Below, one piece after another: positions 42,063-55,036 of a DNA stretch of 64,000 nucleotides. The stretch spans positions 2,273,501 through 2,337,500 of the forward strand of contig NC_061789.1 in NCBI RefSeq assembly GCF_022458985.1. The letters are read 5' to 3'. The position numbers and the translations under genes were made by a program. The notes below the pieces were generated by a model. That model was not told the DNA's origin. It did no database searches and saw nothing but the letters and a program-made list of their open reading frames with translations. This DNA comes from Mugil cephalus (taxonomy: Eukaryota; Chordata; Actinopteri; Mugiliformes; Mugilidae). Positions within the stretch are counted from its first letter, which is position 1, and each line of letters starts with the position of its first letter.

Positions 42063-42113
<51 letters not shown>

Positions 42114-42312
42114 CTTGGTATCTTTCACATAGAATTTTAACTAAAAACCTAAAAAAAAAGGAAAATAAGTTATGAATTATTTGCTTCAATGTATCAATGT
42201 AAGCATTTCCTTATTCCTTTTAATTCATTAATGCCAACAGTGACTGCATGTTACACATGTTATTCTCTGAGGCTAATGTTTATTAAACTGCAGTTACAAG
42301 AGAAACAGTCCA

Positions 42313-42369
<57 letters not shown>

Positions 42370-43094
42370 CCTTCTTCTGTGCATTCTCCAGAAACTGTAG
42401 AAGTCACCTGCAGCTGTTATAAATCGCTTGATGTAAACCAAGACATGTGCATGGGTATTGGAAACTTTTTTTTACAAACTTTTATCCCCACTTTAGTGCA
42501 TACAGTCTGATGAAGTGGAGGACAACGTATCTATCTGCGTGCACGTCAGTTCTTCATGCGCAGAAGATGTCGTGGCTCTCTAATAATGATTTGGTTCAAC
42601 TGCACAAAATTACCACAAGAGGGCGCCATTTCATCACATACTGGCCTGGCATTTTATTTCAGCGTTCAAAAGTGAAATAAAAACAAGTTTTGTTCCGTGA
42701 CTGTTAATGAGAAACCCAACCTGCAGATTGTACAAAGTTTCAAAAACAGCTACAGGAAGCTACAGGAAGAAAATTTATTAGACAATATTATATGATATAA
42801 AAGATTTTTTTGTTTACTTTATTCATGTGTTTTTTTTTGTTTTTTTTTTTTACTTCCACCCACGCGTTTTCGAGTATGTAAATTTAATTACAAATTGTTA
42901 GAATATTTATTTGAAATTTTACTTATATTTGCTATAACTGTGTATGCTTGTATAATAGCCTTATTCAAATTTAGATATATTTGCATTTTCTATTATTTCT
43001 TGATGAACGTTTTTTTCCTTATGTACTTATTCGAAATAGACTTCTCATTCATTCATTCATTTTTTATTGTGTTTTATGGCACCCAATATGAAAC

Positions 43095-43160
<66 letters not shown>

Positions 43161-43348
43161 CTTGGTATCTTTCACGGAGAATTTTAACTAAAAACAAGGA
43201 AAATAAGTTATGAATTATTTGCATCAATGTATCAACGTAAGCATTTCCTTATTCCTTTTAATTCATTAATGCCAACAGTGACTGCATGTTACACGTTATT
43301 CTCTGAGGCTAATGTTTATTAAACTGCAGCTACAAGAGAAACAGTCCA

Positions 43349-43423
<75 letters not shown>

Positions 43424-43730
43424 CCTTCTTCTGTGCATTCTCCAGAAACTGTAGAAGTCACCTGCATCTGTTATAAATCGCTTGATGTAAACCAAGACAT
43501 GTGTATGGGTATTGGAAACTTTTTTTCCAAACTTTTATCCCCACTTTAGATATTGCATACAGTCTGATGAAGTGGAGGACAACGTATCTATCTGCGTACG
43601 CGTGAGTTCTTCATGTGCAGAAGATGTTGTGGCTCTTTAATAATGACTTGGTTCAACTGCACAAAGTTACCACAAGATGGCGCCGTTTCATCGCATACTG
43701 ACCTGGCGTTTTGTTGCAGCGTTGAAGTGG
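41397..43730 (+). repeat. ~1-kb unit present three times, with ATT/AAT arms
   Basis: The block around gaaactgcagaagt (41439) recurs at 42393 and 43446, with the shared gggcgcc(g/a)tttcatc and cagcgttcaaaagtg stretches. Between blocks, a shared AT-rich sequence ends in gaaataaacttctcattcat-type ATTC repeats. Each full unit carries a long ATT array (42063-42111, 43097-43158) and a long AAT array (42317-42369, 43350-43422). The third copy is partial. Confidence 0.85.
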
Positions 43731-46689
43731 CACAAGCTTCCTTCCATGACTCTTGATGTGCAACTTAACCTGCATATTGTGCAAAGTTTCTAAACAGCGA
43801 CAGGAAGTTCAGAACAGGAAGAAACTTAAAATGAGGAAAATAATCTCTGGATTATTTGCATCCATGTGTCAACATAAGGATTTCTTTTTCTTCTCACTCA
43901 CATCGTGCCTGTTTTCGTTCATTCCTGCCAACGGTGACTGTGTGTTAAACCTATTATTCTCTGTAGCTGGTGTTTTATTAAACTGCAGTCACAAGAGAAA
44001 CAACTGTCTGCATACCACACATTCCTCTGGAAGTACGGGATAGCTTGGGGGGAAAATGCCTCTCTTCCTGTCTTTCTTCACAAGATAAAATCTGCCAGGA
44101 CATGCTACATTAATGAAAGTTGCACACAGCCTGCATCTATGTGTTACATTACACACACAGTCCATGCACACATCTATAAAGTTCCCTTTTTAAATTTATT
44201 ATCCAGACTTTTGGTCTGTGTTTATGTTTACGGCACCAAAAACTGAGATGAATTCCTTGTACGAGTCAGCATGCGAGGGCATTTAAACGTTAAATGCCTC
44301 TGTTCTCATTTTGTCGTTGTTTGTAATGTACCGCGTCATAAATGTTTTAATATAACATTGAGCAGTTTCTAGTCACCTTGCCATCTGAGGGAATGGACTC
44401 TTGTGCCCAAATATGGTCTGAGGGAAGCAGAGAGCCCTGACGCAAGCCTCACCACTGTTACTTTAAATGGCTGCAGGAAACCAGGGCTCCCACTCGCGTC
44501 ATGGGTTTTCCTCCACACAGGCCACAAGCGCAGGATGTGCTTTATATGGGCATCTGTCTGTTAGCCTCCACCTCCCCCCCTCCCCTCGTTTTCTTTTCTT
44601 TTCCTGCAAAAGGAAGCAGCTCGCTGGGGGGATGGGTGAGAGTGGAAGCGAAGCTCGGAGGCAGTTAATAGGCTGTCTTTCTTGTCTGCTCCAAAAAAGC
44701 AGAGGCGTGGAATTCATCCCAGGTGCAAGGCAAGCTAAAAATAGCGTCCACTGATCTTTGTGCAGGGGCTTTTGCTCATCAAATACTGTGGTCGGTTTGA
44801 AATTTAGTAGTTTAGGACTTTCAAACCCTGTGAATTAACGCTATTTAAACTGGGAGGAAGCTTGCCAGATAAACTTTCCTTCTTTATTATCACAACGCGC
44901 GCAGGCTTAAATGCGCTTAAAGCTTAACCTGGTTTAACTTTTGTTTAATTGACACAGATTCCAGACTGAAGTGTTTCCCTGAACAGTTTCACTTATTAAT
45001 ACTAGCAACCTGCTTCAAACGGGTTTTCACATTATTAGTCACATGGTTTTCAGCCCTCGTGCAGCAATAACAGAAACTAAACGTTTCCGGTAACTGTTGA
45101 CAATTTTTTGCCCATTCATCAGAAAAGAACCACATCAGTTCTGAGATGTTGGCGGGTTTCCTCACATGAACTGCAAAAAATGGCTGTTATTTTCAGTCAC
45201 ATTTGAAGCCCACTATGTATGCATGACAAATAACTTAACAACACTCAATCTCAGTGGGCTTTAAATGCCCAAACACTATTATAGTCACTGAAACAACAAC
45301 CAAACATTCCACTAAAACCTGAGTCGGAACGCAACGGGACTGAAACCTGTGCACAGATGTGGGCGTTTGGCTTGGAAAACTACTGGGACATAGAAGAGTC
45401 CGAAGTCCAGAGCTGTCTGCATCAAGTGGCCTGTTTATGAGGCTCGTGTTACTTTCTAGGAGAAATGACTTCATAATAAGCAAAGAGGAACAGTAGTTTG
45501 ATAAACTGTTATTGTGTTTGGCTCAAACTTAATCTTGCACTTGACACATATTTGAGATTGTTTATTCTACTTCATACCCACACCACGTTACAAACACCCA
45601 CTAGGAAAAAACAAATGCATTCCAATACAAGAGTCCTGCACTACATTGTATCATCGTGAAGGTTAGTGGACAGCGAGCAGCTTAGCAAGTTTATAAAACG
45701 CAGAGATGAAACTGCTCGTGACCTCTTTGGCTTCTTACAAATGTTCTTTTGTTTTTTACAACTGTGTAGTCGCTGTCACATTTTAGATGAGCTTTATCAG
45801 ATCTCATGTGTGTGGTTTCATTTGAATAAATGCAGAAATTATTCAATATCCGTGGAGGAAAAGAGAGGGAGGGGGTAAAAAAAGAAAGTTCAACAGATTC
45901 CATGATTTATTAGATTAGGATCAACTTGTATTTGCATGTGGTGTGGGTGGATACATCATTCTATCAAGTTATTTTCTCCTGAACGGTTCACAATCTGCAG
46001 CACAAGACACAGATCACTTTATAAACTCAGGTTTTATTTATTTATTTTTGCATTTAACTTGGTTTTATTTTTAAAATATATTTTACTCTTTGACTGTTTT
46101 ATATTTCATCTGTATATTTGATGTAAGGGAGAATTGCAAAGCAAGAACGTCATTGTATGGTCTAAATTACTGTTACAGGTTTTATGGCAATAAACACCTT
46201 GAATGTGTTGAGGATTCCGTTTATTGCAGTTTATATAGTGGTAACAACAACACAAATTACAGGACCAAGGGCCTGAACAACCCCAGAGACGAAGAGAGGG
46301 ACATGCACAAGAAGAAGGAATAAGTCAGAGAATCTAGTAACAATAACTGCAAAGATTAACCCAAGCTATGACTTTTGTAAAGCAGGGTCTTGTAGGATGA
46401 TGATAATTTAAATACTGTATATAAAACTGTATGTAACTTAATTTAAACTAGATAAAGCTGATATTACATTTTAATGATTTTGATACTAAACACATTTGCT
46501 ACTCTCAAAATCTTTATCTTAATTTGGTTAGATTTTACACTGCAGGGCCTTTGTTTTGTTGCTGAATATTTTGACATTGTGTTAGGGCTTTTAGCTTTTA
46601 TCTGAGCGAACGACCTGGAGAAATATATATATATATTCCTATCACAGTTGTCTACCCCGCTGTCGTGCGGCTGTTGGGAGTGTGGGGGC

Positions 46690-46760
46690 TACGGGGCGGG
46701 GCTCCACCGTATGACGTATGTGCGTGACGTCAGCGAGGTTATAAGTAGCTGTCCCGCATT
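46690..46760 (+). promoter_or_regulatory. ier2: ier2 core promoter: GC box, CRE, TATA
   Basis: GC box ggggcggggc (46693-46702), half CRE tgacgt (46712-46717), full palindromic CRE tgacgtca (46725-46732) and TATA-like tataag (46740-46745) stand in order about 115 bp upstream of the start codon. This fits the rapid cAMP/growth-factor induction known for IER2. Confidence 0.75.
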
Positions 46761-46856
46761 CGCTCTGCGCGTGTCTGTGTGTGAAGTCACAGGGCGAGAG
46801 AGTGGAATTGACCAAGTGATTATTTGTCCTGGACTAGTTTCAAAACAAGCTGTGAC

Positions 46857-47435
46857 ATGGAGGTCAGCGCCGAGGCCAAGAGGATCATGGTGGTCGCTTT
46901 GGGTAAACTGTACAGCTCCCGCACCCAGAGAGGGGGTCTCCGTCTCCACCGGAGTCTCCTCTTGACCCTGGTGATGAAATCCGCCCGAGACATGTACCAT
47001 GCGGCTCAGGCGACGGAGGAGAACGTCGCGTCGGAATGCGCGCAAGGACACTCGGCGGCTGAGGCGACCCCGGACCCCGCCGGCGCACGGGTCGAGCTCC
47101 AGAGTCCCGCTCCTGGCCCCATCGCACAGGCTCGGACTACCACCAGAGATGGATCCGTGGGTTCATCCACGGAGCCGCGTCGCGTGGCGATCACCAGCTC
47201 ACAAGACAAGGAGAACGTGTGCCCGCCTGGCCCGGGACAGCCAACGAGGAAAAGGCGCGGCAAAGCGGCCGCCGAGCCGGACTTTCTGCCGTGTAAGAAG
47301 GCGAAACTCGAACAGGGGAACGGCCCTCAGCATATTATTGTCAACTCCGTTTTGATGGACTACGTGATGTGTGGCAGTGACCTGGCGCCGTCCCCGGCCC
47401 CCATCCCCCTCCAGAGAGCCATTGCAGCGTGTTGA
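46857..47435 (+). CDS. ier2: Immediate early response 2
   Basis: Intronless 192-residue nuclear protein of the IER family, a growth-factor-inducible transcriptional regulator. Start MEVSAEAKRIM matches IER2 proteins; an in-frame upstream ATG at 46824 would add 11 residues but lies outside family similarity. The conserved N-terminal block RGGLRLHRSLLLTLVMKSAR is present. A basic pair of clusters (RKRRGKAA and CKKAKLEQ) matches the nuclear-localisation region of human IER2. The middle is Pro/Ala/Ser-rich and divergent, and the C-terminus (VNSVLMDYVMCGSDL) is shorter than in mammals. GC-rich codons, unlike flanks. Confidence 0.92.
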   Translation: MEVSAEAKRIMVVALGKLYSSRTQRGGLRLHRSLLLTLVMKSARDMYHAAQATEENVASECAQGHSAAEATPDPAGARVELQSPAPGPIAQARTTTRDGSVGSSTEPRRVAITSSQDKENVCPPGPGQPTRKRRGKAAAEPDFLPCKKAKLEQGNGPQHIIVNSVLMDYVMCGSDLAPSPAPIPLQRAIAAC

Positions 47436-47860
47436 AGCCTGCGCTCTTTGAGGGCGAAAGTTTTCCATACGACCCCGGGAGCCTGAACGCGCCCCCGGTG
47501 CGCTTATTCCGAGGACAGGGGGTTTGGATCGACGCTGGGAAGAGTGTCGCCCACCCTCCACAAAGGTCCCACATGTGACTCTTAACAAGTCTGGGCTTGT
47601 CCCAGGACTCACGGAAGCAAGCGGTCGGTGTGTAAAAAGTCCCAGTGACTTTTGGCCTAGTTGTGGCTTCAGCTGGCCAGAGGCGGAACTGAAGGCAGAG
47701 ACAGAGCCTCGGGCCTTTCTGAACATTCACACCTTCAAGTCTGATTTAAGTTGCTCCTCTACACAGCAAATGTAACACAATGTTGATGCTGTCTACATGC
47801 TGAGTGTAAATGGGAAATGTGCTCATGTGTAAAACATTCAATGACTGCAACTACCTCAGT

Positions 47861-47870
47861 ATTTATTAAA
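47861..47870 (+). terminator. ier2: ier2 3' end: AU-rich element and ATTAAA signal
   Basis: atttattaaa about 430 bp after the stop combines an ATTTA instability motif with an ATTAAA poly(A) signal, followed by a T-rich tract. AU-rich 3' ends are typical of immediate-early mRNAs. Confidence 0.6.
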
Positions 47871-50640
47871 CGATCTTTTTTTTGTACTTGAATCTGGAGT
47901 GGTGGTTTTCTTTCCTTCAACAGGGATATAAACAAGGCGTGAATCCGAAAATGATGTCAGAACAAGAATTTCTGGTGTGAAAGTGTGGGTGTGTTTGACA
48001 GGAAACTGGCCTGGGTGTGAAGAAGTTTGCTTCCTTCCCCCCACGGTGTCACATCCCCCACGCTGATTTGCAGAACAAAAGCAGGGACAATTCAGGAGAT
48101 TGTGTCCAAAGGACGAGGAGGGGGCAGGGGAGAGGGCGTAAAGCCATTGACTGGCCAAACACAGAACAATTGGCGTCCTGTTGCTGTGAACAAAAGTGTA
48201 TTGCTGCAGCCTCTGCTTCAGTTAGCTGGAATTCAAGTCATTTCTTTGCACACAATTGGTTACATGGTTCACCTATGTAAACATGAATACGACTGAGTCA
48301 TGAGCTGTGTCTGTGTCTTTCTGACGCAGCCTTGAGGAGCCAGTAATTCTGGGCAAAATTTCTGTGTGTTTGAAGAAAAAAGGTGAATTAGGTTATGTGT
48401 CCTGGACATCAGCCAAAAGTGCAGCAGGGATTCACCAGTGACTGTGTTTGTGTTGGGGGAAGGGGGTTGACCCAAGGAAACAGAAGAAGGAATGCAGGGG
48501 GGCAGGGAGGCCGGGGAGGGGGTGTCTGTGTGTGCCCCACGAGGCCCCAAATGTTCAGCAGAAACCAGAGCGCCTTGTCTGCCTCCACATGCCTGCAGGG
48601 GAGGGAGGCAGGGAGGCAGGGAGGAGCGGCCGGAACCGTCTGGACATGCCTGTGAAAACAGACACGTCATGCACATCGCATGCACGCACTCATTCACCTT
48701 CTCATGTCGGAACACGGCTCTTCCAGTCTGAGCGCCGCCTGCGCTCTCCTGTGCTCTGTGACACACACGGTGATCATATGATCTGAGACATATTATGAGT
48801 TGGTATTTGTTCATTAGGCAATATTACATATCAGTGAGGTGCAGTAGTAAGTGTACCCCGAGTTTAACGCTGTTTTTATGTTCTCCGTGTGTCTCAGTGG
48901 CCGAACAAGCACAGGAATTCTCCCTCGTTCTAGTCATCTACTCAGACGTCTTGATTACAGTGGAAGTAATTGATCCACATTTGTTCTGATACCAATGTTG
49001 CCTAATTTATACATGGTGAAATGACAATAAATAAAAAAGCTCTTGACGTTTTGAACATGACAACAGCTGCTTGTCGTGTGAGTGCATCATGGGAAATGGT
49101 ACATATGTACATGTGTCCCACTCACTGATATCACACAAGTTTGTATTTACTTTCTGAGCTCTGCCCTGGCGTGACTTACTTTAGCTGAACACCTGAACAC
49201 TTGTATCCGCACTCTAATTTTACTTGTTTAGTTAACAGTAGAAGGACAGAATATTTTAAAGGCTCTCATCAGTGATGAATAGGCATCACTTATATGGTGC
49301 TTTTTTCTTCACAGATGATCATTTATAATAGAGGTTATGTGACTTTATTTAAATGAATGAGGCAAACCATCTCTTACACATAACACCTTCTACTGAGTCA
49401 GGGGTCTTTAATGTGAAAATCACCATATTTCATTAACTAGCAGTTAATTGAGAAGAGCTGCCACTACTAGACACACTCCCAAACTCACCTGTGTTTTCTT
49501 CTACCAGCGTTTCAAGTAGAGATTACTACGGTCAAACAGGAAAATATTAATGACTATTGTTATGGATACTCACATAGCCCTTGGATGGTGTCATTTCCAG
49601 AGAAGTCACTTGGTGCGATCATGTGCTTTTCATTCAGAAAGTGGGAACTTCATGGCCGCTGAAAACAATACGAGGAGCCTGTTTTCCGATTGCTGATCTA
49701 CCGTTTCGAGTGGATCTAATTTAGTGTTCAAGATCACATGAATGAGAACACGGGGCGACGCTTTCTGGATATCTGGAGAGCGATGTTCAAAAATACAATG
49801 CCAAAAAGAACAAAACACAAAGATGCGAGATTGACAGTTTAAGTGCTAACAGTTCCCCAATATCTAACTACACATGTGGCAGATGACTGTCCTTTACCAC
49901 TAATATATATATTTTTTTATAATTTTTTTAATATATATATATATATAAAAAGTGAGTGATCAAAACAAGACAGATGTCTTATGTATCTATCCATTAGCTG
50001 GGTCAATATATAATTGCGGGACTTTGAGTTTAACATAGTTTAACATTTTGTCTGTTTTCAGGCCTAAAATCAACATGGCCGCCTATAACCAAACACACAC
50101 TTGGACACAGATACAGTTTGATATTTTCCATATAAAATTTGATATATTACCAAAAAAATAAATATCTGACATGATTATCTGAACTTAACAAAACAAACAC
50201 AATCAAAATAAATTTTAAATAAGCTCATTTGATTATTGTTTATTATCATTAAATTCGGACATTTTAGTGATAACTAGTCATTTTTATTAATAAGTGATTG
50301 TTTCGCTAATAAATAATTATGGATTTTGCAAAGACATGAACATAAAAACCTTAGTTTTATGCTTTTAACTCCAGTGTATGCAAGATATATCCCACAGACT
50401 TTAAAAGTCCCTTAATTATATACTGACCCAGCTATTTCCCTATAGGAGCTGATAAGATGCCAAACCACTGTTTAAAGCGTGTCCTACTGCCCCCAAGCGG
50501 CTAAAAACACACATACTGCAGAGTTTTCCTTGCACAACACACAGTCAGGGCACACATCTGCTGACTGATGCAGAAGACACACACACAGAGTTAAAAAAAA
50601 AAGAAAAGAAGGAAGGAACGAAAGAAAGAAAAACGAGACG
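47871..50640. other. Intergenic region between ier2 and cacna1a
   Basis: No gene seen. G-rich stretch at about 48455-48625; AT-rich sequence from 49000 on. The two flanking genes converge here. Confidence 0.55.
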
Positions 50641-50664
50641 AAACAGTGTGCATTCTCTCTGGAT

Positions 50665-53245
50665 TTTATTCTTTAGGAAGAATTCAGTTTGGAATTACAA
50701 AATGCACTGGTAGAAATAGCGGTGAAACTGGTTGAGAGTGCGACAGGTAAGAGTGTGAGAAAGACAGAGTTAGAGAGAGAGAAAGAGAGAAAAGAGGGAG
50801 GGAGTGAGTGAGAGTTCAAAGGTCCAACAGCCAGTTAGAACGAGTACATCATCAGAATTGGCTAGCTCCTGCACCTCCTGACTCCCACACAGAGTAAGAC
50901 AATCGTCATCTTCTGAACTGTACTTTCTTTTCTTTGTATATAGATTATTTTTTTTTAGTTAAAAACAGTTCTTTCTTTTTTTGTGGTGTCCTGAACATGG
51001 TCGTGTTGTGCCTCAACTCCATGTAACAGAAGAAAACAAACAAGACTTTGACTCTCAAAGTCTTTTTTGTGTTTTTACTCTTTAGATTTTTTTTTTTTGT
51101 ATTTTTTAACCTTTTTTGTTCTCAAAAATAGAAGGAAAAAAGGAAACATTGCTTTTTAAAAACATCTATCTATCTATATATCTTTTTTTTTTTAATTATT
51201 ATTCCTCTGAATTAATTAATCTGCTTTTTCTTTTTATGTCCTGAAGATGACTTTTAACCCACGGTGTGGCATGCACATAGCACATGCATTTCTGGAACTA
51301 GATATTTTTTCTTTTTTTTTTTAATCTTTTGTATTTAAAAAAACAAAACAAAACAAAAAAAAAACATATTTTTTTATTTCTTTTTTTTTTTCTCCCAGTA
51401 GCGACTTTACATTGCTTTTTGAAGACTTTGTGTGGTTAATCAGCGTGTTAGTGGATTTTACTGCAGCATATACACAAAGATGGAAGGTGGTGAACGTTTT
51501 GGGCCTTTGCATTTTATCGTTCGGGGGGGAGGGAGGTGGGTGTTACTGACGTCTCACACACACGCCCACGCACACATACGCGCACACAAACACGGTCGGA
51601 GGTCGATGCAGTGATGCGATTGAAACGTCTCACGATTTCAGAGACGAAGAACAGAAAACCAGAACGCCGGAAGTCATCAGGAACACGCTCACCCGTGCAC
51701 ACACAAACACACAACAGAAATCCACTTCCACACGCCACAACCAGGAGCTACATACCTTGTGTGCTTTCCGATTTAGAGTGTAGTGACGTGAAAAATACTT
51801 GTCTGTGACATTCCACTGAGGCTGGAAAGACACTAATAGGCAGTTTGCTTTTTTTTTTTTAAATGTCTATTTTTTTTTTCAAAGCATTCTCTGGTCAACG
51901 TGATAGGCCTCCAGGTAAAATGCAGGTTGATTAGATTAATTAGAAAACAAATGATAGCAATAATTAATGATGGGGCTGACAGTGGTGTGCGTTCGTGACA
52001 GAAATAAAAGTTACACAGGAGTGACGCAGGACAAAATAGTTTTTTTTTTAGTTTTTTTGTTTGTTTGTTTTTTTTTTTTTTTACCAGGGCTGCGACCAGG
52101 CCCAGACGTCTTTTCTCCAACCCCATCTGAGCTGCTCTGCAACGCAGTTCAGTCGTTTAAACACGAGACACACAGACGAGTTAGGCTACAAGTGAGAGAC
52201 TGGGATGATTGTTATTAGTGGTGCACCGGCAGGAAAGTAGAGGAAAGGGAATGTATTAAAAACCAGAGGGGCGCCGCTTGTCTTTCAGCGCCACCCGAAG
52301 GTCACAAGTGGTGGTGGGAGCCTGTTTTAGCATCTGCAGGAGAATGGACTAGTGCGTCTGCATGTTAAAAACAACCTGTACTTTCTGCCGTTTTTGTATT
52401 TGATAAATCGTAAAATTGAGCTCTCAGTCAAATTCACCGCTGTGGGTGATGAGAACGCTGATTTATTGACTGCATTGGTCTCCGATTCAGGTTTGTCCTC
52501 CACCCCAGGGTTGGAAAAACGATTCATCTGAGCTCAAAGTAAAAACATATTTAACAGAACATTAAATCTGTCCCATTCTCACGATCATCATGATCAATAT
52601 AAGTAGTAATGTCATCGTTTTAGTCAGTAACAAAGAAAACAAAGATGTAGAGTCTCTCTCCTTTCTATTGGTCTCTTTCTCTCCGATGCCTCTGTTTTAA
52701 CCCCAAACCCTGGAAGACTTTGAGATGATTTGTCAGACTTATTCGCCATATATATATTTATATTTTTTAAATACCCTGCTTCCCATTACATCATTTTAGC
52801 CTTTTGACCTCAGTTAGAAAAAAAAAGTGCAATTCCAGCTGTATCGGTGGCAGGCATTTGGCACGAAACAGACAGTCGACAAGCAAGGAAAAAGTAATAG
52901 TTTTGTTCCCTCCAGATGTACAGTAACCATCCGATCTCCCTATAGTTTAAGTAAAGGTATACAGAGAGAGGAATGTCATTCAGAGGAGAGAGAGAGAAAG
53001 AGAAACAGAAAGCCTTTTCAACTGAAAGAGAGAAACCCGAACAGACCACAGCGGAGAGGACTGAACAAAGTGTCCCCCCGCAGACAGACAGACAAGATTC
53101 TCATTGTTGCTATTATTAGTATTCTTTTTGTATCATTCATGCAGGATTCCGTAGGGTGTACAACTCCGCAAGTCTAAAAAAACGAAGCTGTGTGGGTGCA
53201 ACAGAAGATTCAAGCCTCGATGTTTTGAAGAAGAGAAAGAGGAAG

Positions 53246-53277
<32 letters not shown>

Positions 53278-54247
53278 GAAGAAGGAGAAGGAGAAGAAGA
53301 AGAAGCAGCTGCAGGAATAGAAGAAGAAATACTGCAGAAAACAGTTCATTTGTTTTTTTTTGTTTCTGAAACCCGTTTCCACGTTTAAGTGTTTCTTCTT
53401 TCGTCTTCCGTAGCGTGAGGTTGATTGAATTGTTTCAGGGAGGGGTGTGTTTTCCGGTGACAGGTTGGGGGTACGTATCCCCAACACACCCGTCCTGTCC
53501 TCTAGATTTTCATTCCACAGAGGGACTAGTCAACCCCCTTGCAACTCTCTCCCCAACTCTCCCACCCACTTAGCCTTCTCGCCTCATACAGGCGGACGGC
53601 TCTTTGTCAATTTTATTCTTATTTAAAAACACAGATGATAAAACTCATCAATATTCAACTTGTGGCTGGGAGGGTTGGATTTGATTCATTTTGCGGCTAA
53701 CTAAACAGAAGTTAGCTTTATGAAGCAAAGAAAAGAAAAGAAAAGAAAAGAAAAAAACGTGGTCGCTCTTTTGTCTCTGACTTTAAAGTGTCTTTTGTCG
53801 AGTCGCAACTCTTTGACATCTTGTAAGTGGCTATAACTCATTGCCAGAGGCATAATTTAAGACACAAGAGACTAGTGTCCATCGCTCCTGCTGCCTGCAT
53901 CCTTACAGAAAACCAGAATTTGAGATTGGTCTCATTCGGAATCAAGAGATGGTCAGCAACAATGCGAGCAGCACAACGTGGAGGTGGTTCGTTACCTCTT
54001 TTTAGACTACTTTTTTCTCCAGATTCCGCAGCTGCATTCTTGCTTCATCCCTTCACCCCGACACCCATCCCTTCATCTAGCCCACCATCCCTACGAAGCA
54101 GTGGAGGAGAGGAAAAAATTGAACAGACGTGAAAGACAAGTCGTGGTTTCCTTTGGCAGTCAGTGCTCCGGCTCAGAGCTTCCCGTCTTCTTTCGGTCCG
54201 ATTAACAATTATTTGTCCTCCTTACGCCCCCTCCCCTACCCCAGAGG
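50665..54247 (-). other. cacna1a: cacna1a 3' UTR (probable)
   Basis: Minus-strand AATAAA at 50665-50670 (plus TTTATT) gives a UTR of about 3.6 kb. It contains a TTC/GAA repeat (53234-53292), long T runs and a CA-rich stretch (51555-51600). No coding exon seen. End point inferred. Confidence 0.45.
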
Positions 54248-55036
54248 CTAGCACCAATCGTCGTCCTCCGTCTCACTGTAGGGTTCATGCAGGCCCTTGC
54301 GAGGACCCCTTGGATGCCCAGCTGGAGGGGGGACCTTGTGAGGTCCCGTATGCGGGGGTCCATGGACGTGTGTGGAAGGCGAGGAGGATCGGTAGCCGTT
54401 GGGAAGGCGGCGCTGGGCGGCGGGCTGGACCTGGCCCTGCACTGGCCCAGTCAGGGCGGTGGTGGGAGGAGGCGCGTGGTGCACAGTCCTGGGCGAGGTG
54501 CGACTGGGCTGCGAATGGGGGTTGTTTGCGGGGTGTGGCTGTGGCTGCGGATGGGGATGGGGGTTATGTGGCTGCGGTTGTGTGGGAGGTGGCAGTGGGT
54601 GGTTGGCCAGAGCGTGCGGGTGAGGGTTTCCACCCTGCATGGGGCCTGGCTCATAGGCCGGTGGTTCGTGGTGGGGCTCAAAGTCCTGATAGTCCTGGTT
54701 GTAGAAACAGCCATCCCCTTCCATGGAGCCACCACCTCCACCTGTGTCTCCCCAGCGAGGCGGGGGATGATGACCCTGGCGGTGGGCCAACGGAAGGCCA
54801 GCAGGAGGAGGACCCTGGCCTTGGGAGGGTTCTGGAGAAAAGCGGCGAGGTGCTGGGGCTGGGGGTCTGCCCTGTGGGGCCCCAGAAGGTGTGGGCATGG
54901 CCTTACGGACTACAGGGGAGTAAGTGACATGGGGCCGCGGAGTTGCCGGCGTCTGAGGCAACTGCCGACGGCCTCGGCGCGGCGTACTGGTCCCCGAGGT
55001 TGAGGGGACGGGACTTCCACTGACCGAACTACTGCC
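54248..55036 (-). CDS. cacna1a: cacna1a last coding exon
   Basis: Long form: acceptor gtgtag then GGCAGTAGTTCG, giving [46 protein letters not shown], a Pro/His/Gln-rich region, RLPNGYRS and [15 protein letters not shown]; stop TAG at 54248-54250. If the acceptor five bases later (ggcag) is used the exon opens with TAG and the protein ends. RQLPQTP is the known SH3-binding site for RIM-BP and the C-terminal D-D-W-C binds PDZ domains. Confidence 0.95.
   Translation of the reverse strand, partial: GSSSVSGSPVPSTSGTSTPRRGRRQLPQTPATPRPHVTYSPVVRKAMPTPSGAPQGRPPAPAPRRFSPEPSQGQGPPPAGLPLAHRQGHHPPPRWGDTGGGGGSMEGDGCFYNQDYQDFEPHHEPPAYEPGPMQGGNPHPHALANHPLPPPTQPQPHNPHPHPQPQPHPANNPHSQPSRTSPRTVHHAPPPTTALTGPVQGQVQPAAQRRLPNGYRSSSPSTHVHGPPHTGPHKVPPPAGHPRGPRKGLHEPYSETEDDDWC

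Larger units (their letters stand above)
38500..46690. other. Intergenic region between nacc1 and ier2
   Basis: No gene recognised. It contains a LINE remnant (40690-41240), the threefold 1-kb unit (41397-43730), and a possible retroelement 3' tail at about 46090-46210 ending caataaacaccttgaatg. The syntaxin gene that lies between NACC1 and IER2 in human is not visible. Confidence 0.55.

Noticed and set aside
38500-46690. Syntaxin-10-like gene between nacc1 and ier2 as in human
   Set aside because: No syntaxin/SNARE motif recognised on either strand in this interval.
46824-46856. Upstream in-frame ATG of ier2
   Set aside because: Would add MSWTSFKTSCD before MEVSAEAKRIM; IER2 proteins begin at MEV and the added residues show no family similarity, so 46857 was chosen.
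47199-47730. Minus-strand frames of 129-175 codons across ier2
   Set aside because: Antisense shadows of the GC-rich ier2 coding sequence and its 3' UTR.
48269-48814. 181-codon minus-strand frame between ier2 and cacna1a
   Set aside because: Low-complexity G-rich strand on the other side explains it; no recognisable domain or conserved motif.
54163-55003. Plus-strand frames of over 230 codons
   Set aside because: Shadows of the GC-rich cacna1a last exon on the opposite strand.
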